The position numbers and the translations under genes were made by a program. A stretch of 6,381 nucleotides of DNA from NCBI GenBank assembly GCA_946885925.1, contig CAMPHP010000196.1, positions 1 through 6,381 on the forward strand. Direction: 5' to 3'. Within the stretch, counting starts at the first letter, position 1. The number at the start of each line of letters is the position of its first letter. The DNA comes from an uncultured Litorilinea sp. GTDB taxonomy: Bacteria; Chloroflexota; Anaerolineae; Caldilineales; Caldilineaceae. Below the pieces are notes generated by a model. It saw only the letters and a program-made list of their open reading frames with translations, was not told where the DNA came from and did no database searches. Positions 1 to 6,381 of this stretch are shown in pieces.

Positions 1-3000
1 GTGGAAGCCTATTCATTGGATAGTGGCGCGCGAGCGGTTGCACAGTTTGAGGTATTAGAAGCGCCGTCACCTACGGCAGCACCAACCACCGTAGTAACAC
101 CAACTACTGTGGTGACGCCAACCACGGTCACGCCGACAGCCTCGGCAGCCACCGCAACCCCTGTTCCACAGGCGACTGCTACAAGAGCTGGACAAGCCGC
201 ACCGACCAAGACACCCACCAGGGCTCCCTCGTCCCGTCCCCAAAATATAGGCGTTGTGGTGAGCAGTGCGCTTAATGTGCGTTCGGGGCCATCCACGGTG
301 TTTCCGGTGATTCGCTCCATTCCCCGTGGCACAGAGTTTGTTGTGTTGGGCCAAAATAACAGCGGGGCATGGCTCTTTGTTCGCCTGCGTGATGGGACAG
401 AGGGCTGGTGTGCACGCGCCTATACCGATTACACCGGGATTGCGCCCGTGGTTCCTTCACCCAAACCACCTACACAACCGGATCGTCCCACCCCGCGACC
501 TACCTCCGTACGTCCCCCACAGGGCGCTGGATGGCGTGGGGAGTACTATACCAATCGCAATCTAAACGGCGATCCTAGATTGGTGCGTGATGATCGAGAC
601 ATCAATTTCGATTGGGGCTATGGATCACCAGCACAAGGGATTCCTGAGGACAACTTCTCTGTGCGTTGGGTGCGTTCCTTCTTCCTTGCGGAAGGAAATT
701 ACCGTTTCTATGCAACAGCAGACGATGGTGTGCGCGTTTGGGTTGATGGCGACTTGATCATTGACCAGTGGCATGATTCGTCGGGGCAGACTTATTCTGC
801 TGTCAAGCGGGTACAGTCTGGCTCGGTACAGGTTCGTGTCGAATATTACGAAGCATCGCAGATAGCCAAGGTGCGCGTCTGGTGGGAGCCTGTAGACGGC
901 AACACCTACCCACAATGGCGCGGCGAGTACTTCTCCAATGCCGAACTACGTGGGGCACCGGACTTTGTGCGCAATGACTCTGGCATTGATTTTGACTGGG
1001 GAACTGGCAGCCCTGCTAGCAATTTCCCGTCGGATCGCTTCTCAGTGCGCTGGACGCGCGACCTTCACTTTGATGCGGGTACCTATCGCTTCCATGCGAC
1101 CATGGACGATGGGATGCGTGTCTATCTTGATGATCACTTAATTATTGACAACTGGCACAATGGCAGTGCACGTGAAGTGACCCGCGATATTTACGTGAAT
1201 TCAGGTACGCGGCGCTTGCGTGTGGAATACTATGAGGATAGAGACCGCGCAGTTGCCAAGTTCTGGTGGGAGCGGGTCAGTGGCGATCAGCCTGACGACT
1301 TCCCAGACTGGAAGGGTGAGTATTGGGACAATCGCGGGTTAGATGGTGACCCGGATGTGGTACGCAACGACAAAGAGATTGATTTCGACTGGGGTACTGG
1401 CTCGCCTGATTCGCGCATTGATGACGATAACTTCTCGGCTCGCTGGACACGCGAGATAGACTTTGATGATGCACGCTACCGCTTTAATGTAGTCGCCGAT
1501 GATGGCGTACGCGTTTGGGTTGGTGGCGACCGCATCATTGACGAGTGGCATGACAGCAGGGGTGATGTGACTTATCGCGCCGAGATTGACCTGGATGGCG
1601 ATGAGGATGTCAGGGTTGAATACTATGAGCACACTGGTGGTGCCGGTATTGATTTTTGGTGGGAGAAGGTTGGTTCCTCACCAACTGCGACTCCTGAAGA
1701 TATAAATCCGTATGTCGATGTGGTGCCTAGCGAGGGTGGTGCGGGTACGCGGGTTACAGTATCCGGTGGTGGCTTCCCTGGCAATACGAAGGTCAATCTC
1801 TACTTGGGTGGCATTGTGCGTGCTAGCGGCGCTGATGCGACCGATGCCGAGATCCGGGCAAGCGCAACCACTAACGATAATGGCACCTACTCCATGTCCT
1901 TCACCATGCCTAGCACGTGGCCTGATGGTTCAAAGATTGAGTCGGGCAGGCTGGTCTTGTTGGTGGCAACCGAGAACTTTAGTGTCGAGGCTAGTGGCAC
2001 GTTTGAGTATACCGCGGAAACCTCGGAACCAACGCCGCCTCCGAGCAGCGATGTGCCTTATGCTCAAGTATCGCCTAGCAGTGGTGGCGAAGGGACACGG
2101 GTTACGGTCAGCGGTGGTGGCTTCCCAGACAATACCAGAGTGCGAGTCTATCTTGCTGGCCTAGTGGGTACGCGAGCCGCAGATGACGATGAGCCTGAGA
2201 GCTATGCTTCTGGCGATACTGATGGAGATGGCGAATATAGTCTCTCCTTCAATATGCCAGGTGAGTGGCCCAACGGTGATCCGATCAAGACAGGTAAACT
2301 GATAGTGTTGGTGGCGACCGATGACTTTGATGAAGAGGCCACTGCCGAGTTTGATTACTTTGAGGAACCATCCAATACCTCGATTGAGATCTCGCCAAAC
2401 TCCGGTGGTGCTGGAACTTCGGTACAGGTCAGTGGTAGTGGTTTCCCAGCCAATACCGAGGTCAGACTCTATCTCGGAACGTTGGATGAGCAGGTAGGCG
2501 GCGCAGACGAGCAGTTCTATGCGAGCACCAACACGGATCGCCGTGGCAACTATAGCATGAATTTCACAATGCCGGGCGAGTGGCCGAATGGGGACACTAT
2601 TCCTTCGGGCCGGATCGTTCTCCTGGTAGCGAACAGTGACTTTAGTGTGACCGCCAGTGGCACATTTAATTACACAGCGACGGACACGCCTGCTCCAACA
2701 GCAACATGGACCAGTACGCCAGTAGGTACGGCTACACCTGCCCCTGCACCTTCGGCCAATATCAATCCTGGCTCGGGTGGTGCAGGCACAAGAGTGACCG
2801 TATCGGGTGCTGACTTCCCTGCGAACACCACAGTGACGGTGTACATGGCAACATTTGGCGAGGGCGGTAGCTTTGCGGCGGATGCGGAGCGCTATGCTAC
2901 GGGTAGCACCGACGCAAATGGTGACTACAGCTTGAGCTTTGACATGCCAGAACGCTGGCCCGATGGTTCACGAGTGGAGAGTGGGCGGTTGGTTGTCGTG

Positions 3001-3654
3001 GTTGCAACTGATGACTTTAGCAGCCAAGCTGGTACGACTTTCGAGTACAACGAGAGTAGCGCTGCTGGTGTCGTAGCAGAGCCAACAGCGACAGTGGAGC
3101 CAACGGCAACGGAGACACCGACTGCAACGGAGACACCGACTGCAACGGAGACACCAACTGCTACAGCAGAAGCAACTGCAACACCGGAACCTGCTGTCAC
3201 GGAAGAAGCGATGGTGACAGAGGAACCGGCTGTGACTGAGGAGCCGACCGCGACCGAAGAACCAGTTGCCACAGAGGAACCCGTTGTGACGGAGGAACCC
3301 ACGGCAGCAGAGGAATCGGCTGCAACCGAGGAACCTGTCGCGACAGAGGAACCTGTTGTGACAGAGGAACCTGTCGCGACTGAAGAGCCTGTCGTGACCG
3401 AAGAGCCTGTTGTAACGGAGGAGCCTGTTGTAACGGAGGAGCCTGTTGTAACGGAGGAGCCTGTTGTAACGGAAGAACCTGTTGTAACGGAAGAACCCGT
3501 CGTGACAGAAGAACCTGTCGTGACAGAGGAATCAACTACTGAAGTGGGGTCAACCCCCGAAGAAGAATCTACCCCTGAGGAAGAAGCAACAGAGCCGGAA
3601 CCGCCCGCAGCTACCGAGGTTGTGACCTCCACAGTAGCCCCTCCGGCCCAGTAA
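1..3654 (+). CDS. Large modular extracellular protein: SH3b, three PA14, four Ig-like modules, Thr/Glu/Pro repeat tail (5' partial)
   Basis: The reading frame is open from the first base and ends at TAA 3652-3654. The GTG at position 1 is probably not the start: residues 1-20, ending in 'QFEVLE', resemble the closing strand of an Ig-like module such as the 'FEYTAE' seen later, so the gene probably begins upstream. Visible order: Pro/Thr linker about 21-80 with TTVVTP repeats; SH3b about 82-144 ('LNVRSGPST' core); second Pro-rich linker about 146-176; PA14 modules about 178-297, 306-425 and 437-556; Ig-like repeats about 571-671, 687-787, 794-892 and 918-1016; low-complexity Thr/Glu/Pro tail 1023-1217. 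PA14 modules are beta-barrels often tied to carbohydrate binding, SH3b modules often bind cell wall, and Ig-like repeats act as stalks, so a secreted or surface adhesion role is inferred. There is no catalytic domain, no C-terminal membrane helix and no LPXTG motif; the signal peptide or anchor would lie upstream of the window. The exact function and ligand are unknown. Confidence 0.93.
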   Translation: MEAYSLDSGARAVAQFEVLEAPSPTAAPTTVVTPTTVVTPTTVTPTASAATATPVPQATATRAGQAAPTKTPTRAPSSRPQNIGVVVSSALNVRSGPSTVFPVIRSIPRGTEFVVLGQNNSGAWLFVRLRDGTEGWCARAYTDYTGIAPVVPSPKPPTQPDRPTPRPTSVRPPQGAGWRGEYYTNRNLNGDPRLVRDDRDINFDWGYGSPAQGIPEDNFSVRWVRSFFLAEGNYRFYATADDGVRVWVDGDLIIDQWHDSSGQTYSAVKRVQSGSVQVRVEYYEASQIAKVRVWWEPVDGNTYPQWRGEYFSNAELRGAPDFVRNDSGIDFDWGTGSPASNFPSDRFSVRWTRDLHFDAGTYRFHATMDDGMRVYLDDHLIIDNWHNGSAREVTRDIYVNSGTRRLRVEYYEDRDRAVAKFWWERVSGDQPDDFPDWKGEYWDNRGLDGDPDVVRNDKEIDFDWGTGSPDSRIDDDNFSARWTREIDFDDARYRFNVVADDGVRVWVGGDRIIDEWHDSRGDVTYRAEIDLDGDEDVRVEYYEHTGGAGIDFWWEKVGSSPTATPEDINPYVDVVPSEGGAGTRVTVSGGGFPGNTKVNLYLGGIVRASGADATDAEIRASATTNDNGTYSMSFTMPSTWPDGSKIESGRLVLLVATENFSVEASGTFEYTAETSEPTPPPSSDVPYAQVSPSSGGEGTRVTVSGGGFPDNTRVRVYLAGLVGTRAADDDEPESYASGDTDGDGEYSLSFNMPGEWPNGDPIKTGKLIVLVATDDFDEEATAEFDYFEEPSNTSIEISPNSGGAGTSVQVSGSGFPANTEVRLYLGTLDEQVGGADEQFYASTNTDRRGNYSMNFTMPGEWPNGDTIPSGRIVLLVANSDFSVTASGTFNYTATDTPAPTATWTSTPVGTATPAPAPSANINPGSGGAGTRVTVSGADFPANTTVTVYMATFGEGGSFAADAERYATGSTDANGDYSLSFDMPERWPDGSRVESGRLVVVVATDDFSSQAGTTFEYNESSAAGVVAEPTATVEPTATETPTATETPTATETPTATAEATATPEPAVTEEAMVTEEPAVTEEPTATEEPVATEEPVVTEEPTAAEESAATEEPVATEEPVVTEEPVATEEPVVTEEPVVTEEPVVTEEPVVTEEPVVTEEPVVTEEPVVTEEPVVTEESTTEVGSTPEEESTPEEEATEPEPPAATEVVTSTVAPPAQ
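244..432 (+). other. SH3b domain within the surface protein
   Basis: Residues about 82-144 carry the bacterial SH3 signature: 'ALNVRSGPST' followed by 'VIRSIPRGTEFVVLG', then 'WLFVRLRDGTEGWC' and a closing aromatic 'YTDY'. This matches the usual SH3b order (NVRSGPS, hydrophobic strand with G-T, W-x-x-V, G-x-x-GW). Such domains in secreted bacterial proteins commonly bind peptidoglycan or other wall polymers; here that is inferred. The domain sits between two Pro/Thr-rich linkers and is likely a flexibly tethered module. Confidence 0.85.
532..1668 (+). other. Three tandem PA14 modules
   Basis: Three copies of about 120 residues start at W178, W306 and W437 with 'W(R/K)GEY(Y/F/W)' and end in 'WWE'. 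Each has the insert 'FDWGxGSP', then 'FS(V/A)RW', then 'YRF' plus a 'DDG(V/M)RV' loop (Asp pairs 241-242, 369-370, 500-501), then '(L/R)IID.WH', and finally 'VEYYE'. The paired Asp before Gly recalls the Ca-binding DcisD loop of the carbohydrate-binding PA14 domains of yeast flocculins, so sugar binding is possible but not shown. Copy 3 reads 'VGGD' where copy 1 reads 'VDGD' and copy 2 'LDDH'. Spacers between copies are 8-11 residues, so the modules are closely packed. Confidence 0.88.
1711..3048 (+). repeat. Four tandem Ig-like (IPT/TIG-type) repeats
   Basis: Four copies of about 100 residues (571-671, 687-787, 794-892, 918-1016) share the order 'SGGAGTRVTVSG.GFP.NT', a 'Y(L/M)' strand, an acidic variable loop, '(N/D)G.YS(M/L)SF.MP..WP(N/D)G', 'SGR(L/I)V(L/V)(L/V)VA', then 'F.Y'. 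This is a beta-sandwich pattern typical of stalk domains in bacterial surface proteins; assignment to IPT/TIG is by motif only. Linkers between copies range from a few residues to a Thr/Pro stretch before copy 4. The copies differ clearly in the loop after the 'YLG' strand, so the duplications are not recent. Confidence 0.8.
3109..3162 (+). repeat. Three 18-bp repeats encoding TETPTA
   Basis: The unit acggagacaccgactgca occurs exactly at 3109-3126 and 3127-3144; a third copy at 3145-3162 differs by two third-position changes. It encodes a Thr/Pro/Glu linker directly ahead of the longer hexapeptide array and has the same 18-bp period. Confidence 0.9.
3202..3543 (+). repeat. Nineteen-unit 18-bp minisatellite encoding the EEPVVT hexapeptide
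   Basis: From residue 1068 to about 1181 a Glu-Glu (or Glu-Glu-equivalent) pair recurs every six residues without a break, giving 19 in-frame hexapeptides of consensus E-E-P-(V/A)-(V/A)-T. At DNA level, units 3406-3423, 3424-3441 and 3442-3459 are identical (cctgttgtaacggaggag), and 3460-3477 and 3478-3495 are identical to each other with two synonymous changes (gag to gaa) from those three. Earlier units are more diverged and include variants such as EEPTAA and EESAAT. The pattern indicates growth by unequal exchange or slippage, most recently near the 3' end. The encoded tail is strongly acidic and Thr-rich, and likely extended. Confidence 0.93.
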
Positions 3655-3672
3655 CTTCTGGTATAAGTAGCG

Positions 3673-3708
3673 GAGTCACATGCAAATTTGTCGATAAGCA
3701 TGTGACTC
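3673..3708. repeat. Perfect inverted repeat in the convergent intergenic region
   Basis: The arms gagtcacatgc (3673-3683) and gcatgtgactc (3698-3708) are perfectly complementary over 11 bp around a 14-nt AT-rich loop. It begins 19 bp after the stop codon of the surface-protein gene. No T-run follows on either strand, so it is not a canonical terminator by itself. It could stabilise the mRNA 3' end or assist the adjacent terminator, or be a protein-binding site. Confidence 0.8.
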
Positions 3709-3720
3709 GAGATAATATGT

Positions 3721-3762
3721 AAAGGTTCTCCTGATGCAGAGCGTATCAGGAGAACCTTTTTT
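3721..3762 (+). terminator. Rho-independent terminator after the surface-protein gene
   Basis: The arms aaaggttctcctgat (3721-3735) and atcaggagaaccttt (3745-3759) form a perfect 15-bp stem. A G-T wobble and a C-G pair could extend it inward to a 5-nt loop. Six T (3757-3762) follow the GC-containing part on the + strand. It lies 66 bp past the TAA. On the - strand only three T, then 'acatatta', follow the stem, so it may terminate pncB transcripts too, but less clearly. Confidence 0.93.
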
Positions 3763-3810
3763 ATTTGCTGTAAGCTATGCTTCTAGTTGCGGAGGATAGT
3801 TCTTGATGAG

Positions 3811-5364
3811 TCAATCGCCAACAAGGTTGTGGGCTTCATCAATGAGACGCTGCTTGAGATCCCAGAGGGTCTGGGTGAGCGAGACATGGTAGATATGTGG
3901 ATACACCATGCGCCGGATACCGGGATCAAGTAGTTCAATGTCTTTCTCGCGACGCTGGCGGAGTTCTTCGATTGGGGGTAAATCAATGATTACTTTACCC
4001 TCGTGTGTCACGTCTACATGGAGTTCCTCGATCCCTGACAACTCATGGCGATGAATTGTGCGAAATTTCGTATGTTCGCTAGGGTGGCGCAGCAGGATCT
4101 GCTCCATCGTTGTTGGGTCTTCGTCAACAGTCGTGAGAAGGTCGGCCGTGGCCTTGCCGCGATTGTCATAAAGCCGCCATACGCGTTTCAGACCAGGATT
4201 TGGAATTTTTGCAGGGGTGTCAGAAATTTTGATCGCTGAGTCCCAAACGCCGTTTTCACGTACAGCCACCAGTTTGTAGACTCCTCCTAGCGCAGGCTCA
4301 CCCCATGAAGTAATCAGCCGCGTGCCAACACCGTAGGTCAGGCGGTTGATCAAATGATCGGGGTCCACGCCATAGCGGGTAGCTTCTTCGCTGATTTGGG
4401 TGATGATTTGCCAGATGACCAACTCGTCGAGATCACCAGAGAGGACAATGGAGGTGTCGGGGAATCCAGCGTCATTGAGCATTTTAGCCGCTTGGATGCT
4501 CAAATAGGCTAGGTCACCCGAATCCAGACGGATGCCGACAGGACGATGCCCTTTGCGACGCAACTCCTCGAAGACGCGAATTGCATTCGGTACACCACTT
4601 GCCAGAGTATCCACCGTATCGACTAGGAGTAGACAATCGTCTGGATAAACATCAGCATACGCTTGAAACGCACCAAGTTCACCCATGCCGAGCGTCATGA
4701 AAAGCTGAACCATGCTGTGAGCATGTGTGCCTTTGGGTGGTAAGCCCACCATGCGTGAGACGCCCACATTTGAAGTGAAGACCGCCCCACCTATGAGTGC
4801 TGCGCGCGAACCTGCATTGGCTCCGCGTTCGTGGGCGCGGCGCATGCCAAACTCCAAAATGGGGCGTCCACGTCCACTTTCTGAAATGCGCGATGCTTTG
4901 GTAGCGACGAGCGTTGGGTAGTTAAGGTGGGCTAGGAGAGATGTCTCTAGAATTTGCGCCATTGCCAGTGGCCCTTGTACAGTGGTCAGAGGCACATTCG
5001 CATGGACAACGCGGCCTTCTGGAATGGCGCGAAGCGAGAGGCCACTGAAGTCACCATTGGCGCGAAGCCAGTTGAGGAAATCATCGTCAAAGAGGCGGCT
5101 GCCTGCGACAGTTTGCTGGCTACGTAGATAATCTATTTCATCTGTGCCAAAGCGCGCCTCTTTCATCCATTCAAGGAGCCACTCAAGGCCCGCATTGATA
5201 CAGTAGCCTGCTTGATGGCTGTCGTAGTCTGGATAGCGGCGGAAGAAATGATCAAACAAGACCTCCCGCTCATGGAGGCCCATGCGATAGTAAAGCTGGG
5301 CCATTGTAAGTTGATATTGGTCGGTGAATAAGATGCCCTCCATCTGGGCGCGCAGGAATGACAT
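3811..5364 (-). CDS. pncB: Nicotinate phosphoribosyltransferase
   Basis: The 517-residue product makes nicotinate mononucleotide from nicotinate and PRPP with ATP hydrolysis: the first step of the Preiss-Handler NAD salvage route, in the cytoplasm. Family features by residue: '[12 protein letters not shown]' near the N-terminus (12-23), 'EFGMRRA' 171-177, 'GTHAHSM' 212-218 (His216 is at the position of the phosphorylated histidine known in the enteric enzyme), 'DTVDT' 249-253, 'RLDSGDL' 279-285 (PRPP and nucleotide site), 'SGDLDE' 309-314 and 'YGVGT' 344-348. Length is somewhat above the usual 400-490, owing to a C-terminal extension. The ATG at 5364 is chosen because AAGGAGG precedes it by 5 nt; a TTG at 5430 in the same frame lacks this. 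The stop is TGA (3813-3811). The gene is convergent with the surface-protein gene and divergent from the metalloenzyme gene, so it is probably monocistronic. All key motifs are intact. Confidence 0.96.
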   Translation of the reverse strand: MSFLRAQMEGILFTDQYQLTMAQLYYRMGLHEREVLFDHFFRRYPDYDSHQAGYCINAGLEWLLEWMKEARFGTDEIDYLRSQQTVAGSRLFDDDFLNWLRANGDFSGLSLRAIPEGRVVHANVPLTTVQGPLAMAQILETSLLAHLNYPTLVATKASRISESGRGRPILEFGMRRAHERGANAGSRAALIGGAVFTSNVGVSRMVGLPPKGTHAHSMVQLFMTLGMGELGAFQAYADVYPDDCLLLVDTVDTLASGVPNAIRVFEELRRKGHRPVGIRLDSGDLAYLSIQAAKMLNDAGFPDTSIVLSGDLDELVIWQIITQISEEATRYGVDPDHLINRLTYGVGTRLITSWGEPALGGVYKLVAVRENGVWDSAIKISDTPAKIPNPGLKRVWRLYDNRGKATADLLTTVDEDPTTMEQILLRHPSEHTKFRTIHRHELSGIEELHVDVTHEGKVIIDLPPIEELRQRREKDIELLDPGIRRMVYPHIYHVSLTQTLWDLKQRLIDEAHNLVGD

Positions 5365-5369
5365 GTGTT

Positions 5370-5376
5370 CCTCCTT
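5370..5376 (-). promoter_or_regulatory. Shine-Dalgarno site of pncB
   Basis: On the - strand AAGGAGG lies 5 nt (aacac) before ATG 5364. It decides the start codon, excluding a 22-residue N-terminal extension that would begin at TTG 5430. Confidence 0.92.
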
Positions 5377-5412
5377 GGTGCAGCGTCCAATGCGGGTTGA
5401 ACTAGGACGCAG

Positions 5413-5418
5413 ATAATA
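5413..5418 (-). promoter_or_regulatory. Possible -10 element of pncB
   Basis: TATTAT on the - strand lies about 48 bp upstream of the ATG. The hexamer 17 bp further upstream (tgtggt) is a poor -35, but that position overlaps the palindrome at 5424-5440. This would fit a regulator-controlled promoter. It is a weak call based on one hexamer. Confidence 0.35.
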
Positions 5419-5423
5419 ACGTT

Positions 5424-5440
5424 GTGGCAAATTTTACCAC
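5424..5440. promoter_or_regulatory. 17-bp palindrome, candidate operator upstream of pncB
   Basis: GTGGCAAATTTTACCAC is an odd-length dyad with one mismatch (C at 5428 against A at 5436) around a central T: half-site GTGGnAAA. It sits 60 bp upstream of the pncB ATG, just upstream of the TATTAT element, where a bound repressor would block RNA polymerase. NAD salvage genes are often controlled by NrtR, NiaR or NadR repressors, but I cannot match this sequence to any of their known sites. Confidence 0.45.
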
Positions 5441-5494
5441 AGGCGTGTAGGGGAATCGGGTGTGTTGCGGAATGTGCACGGTAAGAAGCTGGCG

Positions 5495-5500
5495 TATACT
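5495..5500 (+). promoter_or_regulatory. Possible -10 element of the metalloenzyme gene
   Basis: TATACT is one base from the TATAAT consensus and lies 100 bp before the GTG start. No convincing -35 is at 16-18 bp; TTGCGG at 5465-5470 is 24 bp away. The call is tentative. The rest of 5441-5600 shows no further recognisable site and no credible small gene. Confidence 0.3.
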
Positions 5501-5600
5501 ACGATTGGCCTCGCAAGGAATTATGCCGTAGATAGCGCTGTCCGCGATTTCTCCAACATAGAAGCCATATTCATGACCCGATAGAGAGACCGATTGCTTT

Positions 5601-6381
5601 GTGCGACGCGTAATCTTCTTGTTTTTGGATGGAGTCGGGCTGGGAAAAAACGACCCCACAGTCAATCCACTGGTAGCACGTGAATATCCTACGCTGGCGT
5701 CTTTGTTGGATGGACGCCCCCTCGTTCTAGAGACGGGAAGGTTTAGCACAAGCCGAGCTGAACTTATTCCTACCGACGCGCATTTGGGTGTTAGTGGGCG
5801 ACCCCAGAGTGCAACCGGGCAAGCAGCTATTTTGACAGGGATTAACGCCCCTCAACGGCTTGGCGAGCATTATGGGCCGCGACCTGACGCGCGGGTGCGC
5901 GCCTTGATTGACGAAGGTAATCTGTTTCGCCGTGTGCAAGAGCAGGGCCACCGCTTTTACTTTTGCAACGCCTATCCACCGATCTATTTTGCGGCAGTGG
6001 CACGGGGCAAGCGGCTGTTAAGTGCTATTCCTTATGCTGTCTCCGCAGCCGGACAAGAGCTGCCGGATGAAGATGATTTACGAGATGGGCGGGCTATCGC
6101 CGCGGATTTCACGAATCGTAGTTGGCGGGAGTTCTTGGGGTACACCAACATACCCGTATACACACCACGAGAAGGTGGGGCCTTTATGTGGGAGTTGGCC
6201 CAGCCCTATCATTTGTCGTTCTTTGAGCATTGGCAAAGTGATGAGATTGGTCATCACAAAAATATGAAGGAGGCCATTGCTAATGTTGAGACTTTTGACA
6301 GTTTCTTAGGCGGGCTGCTCTCGGCGGCAGATCTGGACGAGACTTTAGTGATTGTGGCGAGTGATCACGGCAATGTAGAAG
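5601..6381 (+). CDS. Alkaline-phosphatase-superfamily metalloenzyme, phosphoglycerate-mutase-like (3' partial)
   Basis: 260 codons are visible and the frame runs off the right edge. The start GTG 5601 is the first start codon after an in-frame TGA (5574-5576); a weak purine-rich AGAGAGA (5583-5589) lies 11 nt upstream, and the N-terminus 'RRVIFLFLDGVGLG' is the expected first strand. Motifs match the metal site of the fold: Asp10 in 'FLDGVG'; 'SATGQ' 70-74, where Ser70 aligns with the nucleophile of cofactor-independent phosphoglycerate mutase ('SEVGH'); 'DEIGH' 214-218 (two ligands); 'SDHGN' 254-258 (two ligands). The last ligand, a His in a following 'HT.NPVP'-like motif, would lie beyond the window. 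Only about 140 residues separate Ser70 from Asp214, too few for the phosphotransferase domain of a true phosphoglycerate mutase, so a phosphatase, phosphomutase or related hydrolase of unknown substrate is more likely. There is no signal peptide; it is likely cytoplasmic. Confidence 0.9.
   Translation, partial: MRRVIFLFLDGVGLGKNDPTVNPLVAREYPTLASLLDGRPLVLETGRFSTSRAELIPTDAHLGVSGRPQSATGQAAILTGINAPQRLGEHYGPRPDARVRALIDEGNLFRRVQEQGHRFYFCNAYPPIYFAAVARGKRLLSAIPYAVSAAGQELPDEDDLRDGRAIAADFTNRSWREFLGYTNIPVYTPREGGAFMWELAQPYHLSFFEHWQSDEIGHHKNMKEAIANVETFDSFLGGLLSAADLDETLVIVASDHGNVE

Noticed and set aside
1..3. GTG at the first base as the true start of the surface-protein gene
   Set aside because: No upstream sequence is visible, there is no signal peptide after it, and residues 1-20 look like the end of a beta-sandwich domain, so the gene most likely starts outside the window.
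1712..2164. A 150-codon + strand frame inside the Ig-like repeats
   Set aside because: It is an out-of-frame shadow with Arg/Cys/Met-rich unstructured composition, while the main frame encodes clear repeated domains.
3202..3543. Regular repeats that could suggest a CRISPR array
   Set aside because: Units are 18 bp, directly adjacent without spacers, and coding in frame; this is a minisatellite in a gene.
2925..3701. A 258-codon open frame on the - strand opposite the repeat tail of the surface protein, rich in 'TGSSV' repeats
   Set aside because: It is the mirror of the 18-bp repeat array: any stop-free codon set in a repeat whose period is a multiple of three leaves the same frame open along its whole length. 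The product is pure low complexity, and the + strand frame has clear domains.
5365..5430. A 22-residue N-terminal extension of the pncB product starting at TTG 5430
   Set aside because: The internal ATG at 5364 has an ideal Shine-Dalgarno sequence and gives a usual family N-terminus; the extension would begin inside the candidate operator and upstream of the possible -10.
5402..5749. A 115-codon open frame on the - strand across the divergent region
   Set aside because: It overlaps the conserved N-terminal part of the metalloenzyme gene in antisense, has no recognisable domain, and no ribosome binding site is evident.

Overview
The window most likely comes from a filamentous, Chloroflexus-like member of the Chloroflexota. 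This is an inference from gene style: a secreted protein with Pro/Thr-rich linkers, an SH3b module, triplicated PA14 modules with a 'FDWGxGSP' insert, Ig-like repeats of the 'GGAGTRVTVSGGGFP' type, and a neighbouring stand-alone metalloenzyme-fold protein. No rRNA or other phylogenetic marker is present, so the assignment is tentative.

Layout. (1) 1-3654, + strand: the 3' part (1217 codons) of a large modular extracellular protein. It is open at the left edge. The order is: end of a probable Ig-like domain, Pro/Thr linker, SH3b, Pro/Thr linker, three PA14 modules, four Ig-like modules, then a long Thr/Pro/Glu tail containing a hexapeptide repeat with an exact 18-bp period. (2) 3655-3810: a convergent intergenic region with two perfect inverted repeats, the second a strong rho-independent terminator for the + strand gene. 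(3) 3811-5364, - strand: a complete nicotinate phosphoribosyltransferase (pncB), the entry step of NAD salvage from nicotinate, with a strong Shine-Dalgarno sequence. (4) 5365-5600: a divergent intergenic region with a near-perfect 17-bp palindrome that may be an operator for pncB, plus weak promoter-like elements. (5) 5601-6381, + strand: the 5' 260 codons of an alkaline-phosphatase-superfamily (phosphoglycerate-mutase-like) metalloenzyme, cut by the right edge just before its expected last metal ligand.

The three genes are separate transcription units: convergent, then divergent. The surface protein has no visible functional link to the two cytoplasmic enzymes. The shared upstream region of pncB and the metalloenzyme gene allows co-regulation but does not show it. 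I found no RNA genes, insertion sequences, CRISPR arrays or phage genes. The least ordinary features are the hexapeptide minisatellite in the surface protein, the paired hairpins between the convergent genes, and the palindrome upstream of pncB.
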